Shown one piece after another: positions 56,801 to 64,000 of a DNA stretch of 64,000 bases (the stretch's first letter is position 1; every line of letters starts with the position of its first letter). The notes under the pieces were generated by a model. It did no database searches, was not told where the DNA came from, and saw nothing but the letters and a program-made list of their open reading frames with translations. The stretch is from Anagrus nilaparvatae (lineage: Eukaryota > Arthropoda > Insecta > Hymenoptera > Mymaridae), in assembly GCA_022575985.1 (NCBI GenBank), contig JAKSXM010000228.1, positions 558,001 to 622,000 of the forward strand, in the 5' to 3' direction. Made by a program: the position numbers and the translations under genes.

Positions 56801-59415
56801 AGATAAATATCTTTATCTTTAGTGGAAGTATTTGGTTCAACTGTAATATCAATTTTAGTAGGTGTAAATGGTTCAACTTTTAAATAATCTGATTCAAGGT
56901 TATCTTTATCTCCAGATTTATTTTCAAAAATTTCGTCATCATCTAAGTTTATTATCTCCAATGAATCATTTATAAACAGTAATTTTTTATTATTTAATTC
57001 TGGTACGATTTCGGGCGGCGTCAATGGTAGTTTTTTCATTTTAGCCTTTTCTATTTCAGGTTCTTCATTTTTATTTTTTATAGATACATCATCAGTCTTA
57101 GCTTCTTCAGAATTTCTTAATGGAGATAAAGAGTTGTTTTCATCAATACTTTTTTGAGAATCTTCGTTTTCTTTACACAAATCTATAATTTCTTCATCTA
57201 CCAGGTCAATATCAATAACTTCTATAATATAAGTAACTTCTATATTTTCATTATCGTCAGTGTTTGATTTTATAACTTCTGGTTCTCTAATTAAATTATT
57301 TTCTTCAATATTTTCAAAAATTTTGTTGGGTTCTATTGTCTCTGATAATTTTGAAGTGACAGGATTGTTTTCAGCTGTTAAATTTTTCTTCAAGTTAAGC
57401 TTGATTGAAGTTAATTTTTTTATTGTTATAGGGGAATTTTGGAATTGAGTATTATCCTCAAGCTCAGGTATGCTTACAGAACCTAATTTTGAAAGTTTTT
57501 CAATATCTTTTGGCTCCTGTATAAGTTTTAAACAACTTTCTGGGTTTTTAGTTTTTTCAGAAATCTTCACATCCGTGATACTACTTTTTGGACTGACTAT
57601 TTCGTTAATTTTAATTAGCCCACTTTTAATAAAAGGATTATTTTTGCAAATTTTTTCTTGAGTTTTATTTTTTTCAAAATTTGCACATTTAGTGGTATCT
57701 GTAATACATTCGCTGCTGTAGGAATTGTGGTCCCATTTAAAATACGCGTGATTATGGTCAGAAGATTTGTAACGAGTCTTAGATTTGTATTTAGAACCAG
57801 CTGATGTATTTGCTATTATTTTGTTATCTGATAAATCTTTATTCGTTTTATAAATAATTAAATTTTTTTTATGTTTTGGAAACTTATTTTGTGGATCAGT
57901 TGAAGGGGTTAGTACTTTTTGAGGTTTCAATATATCTTTTTTTGGACTAAGTTTATGAAAATTTTCTTTAAAATTTGAATTTACATTATTTGGAATACTT
58001 TTTTCTATTATAAAATATAATAAAAAATGATTTTTTTCTAAATTTTCGCTATTTTTTTCATTTTTTTGAGGAGTTGCGTTTAATTCTGGCCTATTTTTTT
58101 GTTTTTCGTTATTTTTTATTTCAATGCTAGTTTTCTTAGTACATTCATTTGTTTCATTATTTTTAAAATTAACAGTATTTAATTTATGATTTTTAGGAGT
58201 ATTCTCATTTTTTGAATACTGATTATTTTCATTATAAACATTATTATCAATTTCACATTCATTTACTGAAATATGACAATTGCTTTTATTTTCATCAACT
58301 ACATCATAACGTTGTAAAGTTTCTTTTTCTCCGAAAACTCTGTTCAAACTATCGATTGCATTATTTAAATCGTTTTCATAGGTTAAATCCATTTCTTTAA
58401 TTGAATTATCAGTTCCTGTTGATCTGTTAGTACTATTTTTGTTATTTTGTTCGCTGACATTTGGTGTTACTGGATTATCTTCAATTGATCCTTTATCTAC
58501 TAGAATACTTTTACATTGTTCAGAAGCACAAGTTGCAACATCTTTTCTAAGAATTAATTTTATGTTATCTGCAAATTTTTTTTCTACTGAGACTGATCTA
58601 CTTCTCTTAGCTGGTATTTCTTCTGATTGTTGGGCTTTATCATGCGAAGAATGTGGTCTTTTCAATGGTTTTGAATTTTTTGCTTGTGATTCGTCATTAT
58701 CTTTTTCACACGATCTTGAAAATAATTTATTTAAAATTTTTCTTTTTTTAGGAATTATATTTATTTTTATTCTATCTTCTACATCTACTGATAAAAACCG
58801 CCTGTTAACCTTTTTTAGTTTTTTAAAATTTGTGTTGTTTACGTTATCTTCTTCGTCTTCGTCTCGCTTTTCTTCGGCTTGTTCTTCTTTGTCTTCAGAT
58901 AATGGAGTCGTTGACTTCGAGAAGGATAATTCTGATGACGAAGACCTCAATGACAATGACGATGTTAAATTTCTTTGTTTTTTTTTATTTTTAACAGTTC
59001 TAATTGTTTCAATATCTGTTTCAATTAATGATGTAGATAATTTCATTGTCTTCTTTTTTCTGACACAAGGTTTTCTGGTTAAATCATCCTCATAAGAAAA
59101 AGACAAATGTGAAGATGTTGACATTTTTCTAAATTTTTCTAATTTATTTATTGTACTATTTTTAGATGAAAATGTATTATTTTCTACTTCTGGTATAGAT
59201 TTAGAAAGATCCTTATTTTTTTTTTTCATGAGTGGCTTTTTTGAAGGCTCGCTTACATAATTAACAGTCTTTTGTTTGTTTTCATTTTTGCTTTTTATTA
59301 CTATTTGGCATGCATTTTTATCGGTCTTTAAATTTGTCTTTTGACTTTGAGCGAAAGAATTTTTTTCTTGAAATTCTATACTAGTGTAGCTAGAGAGCTT
59401 TCTTTTTGGAATCAT
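53866..59415 (-). CDS. Large Asn/Lys/Ser/Glu-rich, probably nuclear protein with SIM-like motifs, function unknown
   Basis: An uninterrupted 1849-codon frame. I do not recognise a family. Residues 1-300 are basic and Ser-rich with NLS-like clusters ('RKKKTMKL', 'KKLKKVNRR', 'PAKRSRSVSVEKK'). Most of 300-1700 is low-complexity and probably disordered. Inside it are acidic hydrophobic cores like SUMO-interacting motifs: 'VIDIDLVDEEIIDLCKE' (~731), 'LEIINLDDDE' (~811), 'LEIIDLDKDDEE' (~953), 'DEIILELFD' (~1005), 'IQILSSP' (~1350). Three imperfect ~23-residue repeats of the form 'INLI(D/N)-E-N--EN' lie at ~1260-1320. 'SQ(K/N)IPSTSAT-SQR' is duplicated at ~1585-1615. The last ~150 residues look folded and helical ('SFKTRLFIDYLLGNIINILNFL', 'FAIISFSLLSLGIYIDHFYL'). 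An acceptor TTATGTTACAG ends 4 bp before the ATG, so a 5' UTR intron is likely. A SUMO-binding or chromatin role is inference. Confidence 0.75.
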   Translation of the reverse strand: MIPKRKLSSYTSIEFQEKNSFAQSQKTNLKTDKNACQIVIKSKNENKQKTVNYVSEPSKKPLMKKKNKDLSKSIPEVENNTFSSKNSTINKLEKFRKMSTSSHLSFSYEDDLTRKPCVRKKKTMKLSTSLIETDIETIRTVKNKKKQRNLTSSLSLRSSSSELSFSKSTTPLSEDKEEQAEEKRDEDEEDNVNNTNFKKLKKVNRRFLSVDVEDRIKINIIPKKRKILNKLFSRSCEKDNDESQAKNSKPLKRPHSSHDKAQQSEEIPAKRSRSVSVEKKFADNIKLILRKDVATCASEQCKSILVDKGSIEDNPVTPNVSEQNNKNSTNRSTGTDNSIKEMDLTYENDLNNAIDSLNRVFGEKETLQRYDVVDENKSNCHISVNECEIDNNVYNENNQYSKNENTPKNHKLNTVNFKNNETNECTKKTSIEIKNNEKQKNRPELNATPQKNEKNSENLEKNHFLLYFIIEKSIPNNVNSNFKENFHKLSPKKDILKPQKVLTPSTDPQNKFPKHKKNLIIYKTNKDLSDNKIIANTSAGSKYKSKTRYKSSDHNHAYFKWDHNSYSSECITDTTKCANFEKNKTQEKICKNNPFIKSGLIKINEIVSPKSSITDVKISEKTKNPESCLKLIQEPKDIEKLSKLGSVSIPELEDNTQFQNSPITIKKLTSIKLNLKKNLTAENNPVTSKLSETIEPNKIFENIEENNLIREPEVIKSNTDDNENIEVTYIIEVIDIDLVDEEIIDLCKENEDSQKSIDENNSLSPLRNSEEAKTDDVSIKNKNEEPEIEKAKMKKLPLTPPEIVPELNNKKLLFINDSLEIINLDDDEIFENKSGDKDNLESDYLKVEPFTPTKIDITVEPNTSTKDKDIYLESINLTNKPFTLTKIIFPNYKDDHFKLSHSNKDTKCSDHNVLEIVNSTEINSLNNLDSVKQKESECEMNKDSNDVNLKTLSKSSSLEIIDLDKDDEETQEKSNYEKIGQKLTELKINNSHLDKNYEKIQDNSACDEIILELFDSKIDDNPLEENTEHKNQTEPDNSTKIFNLNKEYSHLKKLQKLLVTIDLEKIKDILTVDRQNLSEKSVDCKNVSCTKDSSTESVKTSNKDTEKLVPEKSSHTEETNLINLKENLTLTEKQNILHKESDNYEQLSIDKDNNECLSVPRTHTITSFETVLKDLEKSINGRTQIETDSNNILTKESIKNENNQETININESEKVNDVKISSNSCEESEKINFSESKIINQGLDNENKNNMLIQDDQLLSINLINQESNSEKNHMVSTMAETEAINLIDEENNFEENPTKSTVKENSSAHLIDKENHCKENNVYNIITENEYEIVNKELLVHNDDTNNTDSENEIQILSSPKSKECFKSVVKESISSKELNPDQELCITKEINRDFLSVPLRNYLPVNNHYQTPDLFQARTSNYQEQVCLVCLNENPMTYSNQVNNQTFDNKQKTKETVQSHLVKNKTYVTHEYYDNYGDYDENQLVIDEGEEMMINKNDNKKNKNLSLSNNSASASKTNNSCEEAGVTFYDKQSNNKSKSKSNLKITEDKILHTPFINIYNQFVPNQISAPSMLKNIRSQKIPSTSATKSQRTSRGSQNIPSTSATTSQRASRELQNLTLNYLVHMRNSYPYQTSAPQIPQTQINVNNLKPQQSNNLHSNNLISSQARPMQPNPHNSNELKLKKIKSRASVISTPVQFRHLVTDMQAEKSFKTRLFIDYLLGNIINILNFLKTVNYNGEDISNTPLTYNFAIISFSLLSLGIYIDHFYLCVYKNFIENQFGLILNEIVYLINKKNIYMELNFNELKNMYSIYENIANLREKNKVFSLRHYFIFLAQVISYNSNLSQNT

Positions 59416-59419
59416 ATGC

Positions 59420-59440
59420 CTGTAACATAAAAAAAAAAAT
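59420..59440 (-). promoter_or_regulatory. Splice acceptor just upstream of the large ORF
   Basis: On the minus strand a T-rich tract followed by ATGTTACAG lies directly before GCATATG. This fixes the start codon as the first ATG of the exon and implies an untranslated or very short upstream exon. Confidence 0.5.
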
Positions 59441-61431
59441 GTAATAAAATTTATAAATTTTTAAATTAGAAATTTAATTTTATGAAACATTAAATAATTA
59501 GATCATTTATTTGCCAAAATAGAAATTTTTTCATTTGTCGCACGCAAAGTGAATTTTCTTTTACTGTTCTTAGACCACCATAATATATAATAGTCATATA
59601 TGCAACAAGTGTGTACACAGTACAAGTTAAATTTATCATAATTACTATATTGGATGGAAATTCTCATATATATAATTTTTTTAGTTCAAAATATATATTA
59701 TTTTTAAAAAATACGATAATTTTTTATTTTTTAGACCCTTGAACGCTACTGGTTTCTCTCAAAATTTCAAATTATGTTATTTCTCTTCTAAATAATTTTT
59801 GATTTTTATTATATTATGTAGAAATACCCATGTATAAACTTTTTTTTGGTTTAATATTTTATATAAATTTATTAAATATTTTTTGACCAAATAAAAAAAT
59901 GTTATATTTTTTTAGACCCGCAGACCCTTTGTTTGAACTTCAAATCTTAATTAATCATATATTTTTCCTCTCGACTTTTTTTTTTAAATTCCATGGAAAT
60001 GCCCATATATAACATTTTATGAATTTAATTTATTGTATTATTGAATAGAACAATTGCTTTTTTTTAAAAAAACTCCAGATAACATTTATAATTTGTGTTC
60101 CTATATGTCTAAATCTTACTTCAAACTTATACATACGGTTTTTGTTTTAAGGTGGTAGATCGAATTAGAAATTAAAAAAACATGACTTTTTGTGGATAGG
60201 TTGTCGGGTAGAAATAATTGAGATAATTTTTTCAAAATTGGCACTTTATGAGATTATGAGTTGCTAAACATTTTTTTATTTTTTTTTTATTTTTCCAAAA
60301 TGGCGCTGAATAAAAGAGCTCAAAGTTAGGCCTCACTTTTCATGGCGTGCACGATTGCAGCCTCCAACTTGTTCCGAAACATACCAAACAAAGTTTTTTA
60401 TGTTCGTGAAACATTTTTCTTCTAGATTGATGGATTCATATTTTGGAAAATGGAAAATTGTGAAAATTATTAAATTTTTTTCAAAAATTGTAATTTTTGA
60501 CAAATGTTTTTTAGTGAAAAAAAATTGACACATTTTTTTGAAAATGCATTCCATCAATCTAGAAGATAATTATATTTTAAAAATGTAGCCAAAAAATTAG
60601 GAAGATATCTTAATTATTTTTTGAGTTATCGTGCACGCCAATTCGAAAACGTTGTTTTGAGATAAACGCGTTTAAAGTTTCGATGAAACGTATAACTTCT
60701 ATAGCGGTGTGTCGGTTAATCTTCTATAACTTCCTTATTATTCAAGATATCATTATAAAATTTTATTTTCCATATTCTTAAGATGTTTTTGAACCAAAGA
60801 AAAAAATCGATTTTGAAAAAGTTCTATTAGATCTACAACCTTAAAAAATTCATAACTGGTTTGGGTTTTCACACAACCAACGATCATGGAATATGTTCAC
60901 TTATAATAGTCTTAACGTATAGTCTTAACGTATTCTCCCTAATTATTAAAAGTCTTAGAACCGAAATTATAATAAATCCCGAAGTATAAATTATCCTAAG
61001 TTCATAAACCATAATTATTCTAAGTTCTTGTTTTTATCAGAGTCTTATCAGGCCCTGGCTCTCACTTAAAATTATTCCGAGTTATAAATAATTATATATT
61101 TATTAGCAGCATGTGGATTTTAATTTATTTGTATTTAGATAATTTGAAGCTTTATAAAAAGGAATCAGCGAAATTTTTAATTTGTTATTTCTTATTACAT
61201 TTACTTTTTGTATGATTGATTTATTGGTTAATTTCAAATAATATTTTGTTTCATTGTTTAATGATTGAGAATAGTTTTTATTTTTTTCGTGTTTTGTACA
61301 TTAACACAATAATGCATAACCAATTGTACAGAAAATAAAACAATCTTGTATTAGAATAATTTAAATTGTTACAAAGGTTTGGAAACATTTAGATAATTAT
61401 TAAAAAGATATTTTGTTTATTTTACAGCAAA
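59441..61431. other. Intergenic region holding a long inverted-repeat element
   Basis: Upstream of the large minus-strand gene and of the decayed transposon gene. Apart from the element at 60150-60845 it is AT-rich. 'cccatgtataaact' and 'cccatatataacat' near 59828 and 60001 hint at a diverged direct duplication. No exon is seen. Confidence 0.45.
60150..60845. mobile_element. Long inverted-repeat element
   Basis: Outer ends 'aaggtggtagatcgaattag' and (reverse complement of the right) 'aaggttgtagatctaatag' match imperfectly. Further in, 'ggcgtgcacga' (60343-60353) pairs perfectly with 'tcgtgcacgcc' (60629-60639), and 'tcttctagattgatgga' (60418-60434) pairs perfectly with 60550-60566. The nested complementarity makes the whole ~690 bp a degenerate foldback. 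The 74-codon ORF inside is not a gene. Confidence 0.6.
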
Positions 61432-64000
61432 ATGGTTGTACAGTTATTGAAGATACATAAATTATTCTGGGAGAATGTTGAGAAAGAATTAAAATTGCCT
61501 ATGTACAATTATTGCCTATGTACCAAATTACATAAAAGTTATTTGTATAGGCTAATGAACGTTGATAATAAAGGCTATATGGAAAATCTGGAATCATTTA
61601 CTAATTACATCAAATCAGAAGATTACAAAAATTTTATATCTGAAGAAGAAAATTTAGAAAATTATTACGGGGTTTACAGCAAATCTCCAAAATTATTTAA
61701 AATTGTTCCTGGAGATGAAAAATTATTGTGGGACACTTCATATTTGTGTATAAGTAAACCAAATGATTTTTTTACAAATGATCAAGAAGATGATTTGCTG
61801 TATAATAATTAAAAAAAGTCTTTAGAAACTGTGGATTTAATTTGCAATGCAAGTGATTCAAAATCCATCTTTTACTAGATACGGCATATGAAAATTACAA
61901 TCAAAATCCAAAGGGTTACAGATATTCGAAAGTTATACGACAGTTTTGTATATGTTTATTTTTGGTAGGAGGTGCAATATTGTACGATACACTTCATGCT
62001 AATTTGTTCATTCGTGCACGATCAACGTTATCAAGATATATTTGTTATGACAAAGATGTTTAAATTGAGGAAGGTGTTTTTCCAGTTAAAGAGTTGAAAG
62101 ATTTTTTAACAGAACGTAGCTTATCGCGTTTGGTTAAGTGAAGATTTGACTGGAATAATTGTGAAAGTTCAATATTATTCTAGAACAAATAAACTAGTTT
62201 GTTTTGTCCTACCGTTGGACGAAAATTCTTGTCCAATAAGTAAATTTTATTTTGCCAACTCCGCGAAATGTATAGATGAAGTTTATAAAAATGGAAAAAT
62301 TTCCACTCATATTTCAGTTATTATGGCGCAACTAATGAATTCTGTATCACCGTCCTTTTGCTTTTGTATGTTTGCTACTGACAACAAGTATTCTCATGAA
62401 GACGTAATGAAACGGTGGAAATTTATTAGAAAGTTATTAAAACAGCATGACATTGAAGTTACGGGAATTTCTGCGGATGTGGATCCAAAATACTTAATAG
62501 CGATGAATTTAGAATGTTTGATCTATTCTAGGCCGAATAACCCAAAGCAACCTAAAATTGACCCAATTACGAATATAATAAACATTTGTTCAATAATGCT
62601 AGATAATTTATTTATTTAAGATGTCATACATATTTTAACGAAACTCAGAAATAGGTTTTTTAAATCTTCAATATTCTAACCCATGGGTCCAAAGTATATC
62701 GTATCAAGCGCCCCCGTAAAATCTTTAATGAGTCGATTCGGAAGAGATGAGCATCGATTAACAGAAAAAGATGTATATTATATTGACAAAATGAATTTTA
62801 AAACCGTAAAAAAAGTATTTATTTGTAAAATACGAGATCTTTTAAAAAAAGACTGGACCATTATGTAAGGCTACCGAAACCTATTTTAAAATAGTTTCTT
62901 GTATTATAAATGCTTTCCTGTACAAAAAAATAAATGTTTTGCAAAGATTGTACTTAATTTGGCACGCTACAATCTTATTAAGGCTTTGGAGGAGATGGAT
63001 TGTTGATGGAAAGAAGTATTCTTTAAAAGATCACTTTATAAAAGTAAATTGTTATGCTGGTATTGAACTTAATTGTCATACGTTAACAAAAATAGTTTTA
63101 CAAAGTATTAAAAAAAAAAAGTTTCGCCGATTTTCTACCCTGGCAAATGGGAAGCCAAACTTGCAAAAGTTTTTTTCGATTATTAAGATCGATGTCATCA
63201 ATATTTTGTACTTTTTCAAATTGCACTGTACTCGACGCCTTGCGTAAATTAAAAAAAATTCAAATTTTATGCAACATTGGAGCAACCAAGTTTGAAGTCA
63301 ATGAGAAAGTTAATTTTCCGAGAAATAAAATTTTAAATCCAAGTTTTGAAACTGATAGTATCAGTATAAAAGAAATTCCTGATTTTACAGAAAATATTGA
63401 CCTAAAAACTGTATACAAAGCCATTCATAAGGCAAAAGAAGATGCTTTACAAATATCAAAAGAGTTAACCATTTATACAGAAGATTCTGTTGCAGATTTA
63501 TGTGCACTGCAGTTTGGGTCTGTAAATAAACCCGAAGTAATTATCATTTCTGATGACGAAGATGCAGAAGAAGATGACTTAATAAATGATGATGACTCTA
63601 AACATGAAGAATTAGAATCAAGTGAATTTGTAGAAGCAGTATCCCTAAATGATTTAAATATATTGTTAACTGGATTTGATTTAAAAAATTTTACGGATAA
63701 GCAAAATAATATAACTGCTAATGGTCTATCTGTAAACGTGCATGAGAACTTCAAATGGAAAAATAAAGACAGTCCGAAAAGGGTCATTATGTTACATGTA
63801 TAATCAAGATATAAAAATATTGAGCGCTGACTTGTGGGTAAGACAATGTGACCAAGAACCAGATAATATTTTAGCCAACAGAATTATTTTAAATTTACAA
63901 GTCGAAAAAAAAGTATTTGTGGGAGACTGGTGTTTGTTCGAGCTACAAAAAGGAGAGAAATGTTTGATTGGAAATGTTTTAAGTTTTTGTTATAACCATG
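61432..64000 (+). pseudogene. Decayed transposon-derived coding region (transposase-like, family uncertain)
   Basis: Successive frames encode parts of one protein resembling a family of multicopy transposon proteins in animal genomes. 61432-61812 is an open 126-codon N-terminal part, preceded by an acceptor (TTATTTTACAG). 61876-62062 reads 'NPKGYRYSKVIRQFCICL', then a stop. 62139-62619 reads 'LSEDLTGIIVKVQYYSRTNKLV', 'FVLPLDENSCPI', 'VIMAQLM', 'DNKYSHEDVMKRWKFI' and 'GISADVDPKYLIAMN', the RNase-H-like core. 62683-62868 and 62939-63135 continue ('IWHATILLRLWRRWI', 'HFIKVNCYAGIELNCH'). 63147-63803 has 'CKSFFRLLRSMSSIF', then an acidic tail. At least four frameshifts or stops break it. Another frame from about 63794 runs off the window end. 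THAP/P-element-like origin is possible but not shown. Confidence 0.65.

Noticed and set aside
58439..59095. 218-codon ORF opposite the large nuclear-protein gene
   Set aside because: Shadow of the low-complexity minus-strand coding sequence; hydrophobic Ser/Phe/Leu-rich antisense reading with no domain.

Overview
The window is a very AT-rich stretch of a eukaryotic nuclear genome, almost certainly an insect. The evidence is GT-AG introns from about 65 bp to 22.5 kb, a TATA/Inr/DPE core promoter, a Traf4 orthologue, an insect DM4/DM12-family gene, a kainate-type glutamate receptor, an insect odorant receptor and many small inverted-repeat transposons. The extreme AT content together with a hymenopteran-looking odorant receptor N-terminus suggests a low-GC parasitoid wasp. 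That is a guess; other AT-rich insects are not excluded.

Layout. 1-5 kb: AT-rich intergenic DNA with two repeat fragments. 5.06-6.40 kb (+): a four-exon DM4/DM12-like gene. 6.4-9.4 kb: intergenic DNA with one MITE. 9.49-36.1 kb (+): Traf4, with a textbook core promoter, a first coding exon at 9.73 kb and the four remaining coding exons at 32.5-36.1 kb, separated by a 22.5-kb intron. That intron holds a complete intronless kainate-type receptor gene (20.15-22.83 kb, same strand), a Harbinger-type MITE and several islands richer in GC than their surroundings. 36.7-40 kb: transposon debris, namely a small MITE, a dispersed repeat, a broken MULE/FLYWCH transposase and a striking foldback structure whose arms are built of ~39-bp repeats around a GC-rich core. 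41.1-47.1 kb (-): a fragmented odorant-receptor gene, whose largest intron has been filled by a ~178-bp satellite array and other repeats. 47.4-53.8 kb: no gene seen, but several inverted-repeat elements, two copies of one MITE family and a tRNA-related SINE. 53.87-59.42 kb (-): a single 1849-codon ORF for an Asn/Lys/Ser/Glu-rich, probably nuclear protein of unknown function, with several SUMO-interacting-motif-like clusters and an ordered C-terminal domain. 61.4-64.0 kb (+): a decayed transposon-derived coding region running off the window.

The genes are not functionally linked in any obvious way: TRAF signalling, glutamate-gated channel, olfaction and a nuclear protein lie next to each other as in an ordinary insect gene neighbourhood. 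The unusual material is structural: the nested intronless receptor gene, the foldback element, the satellite array inside a receptor intron, and the large orphan multi-SIM-like protein.
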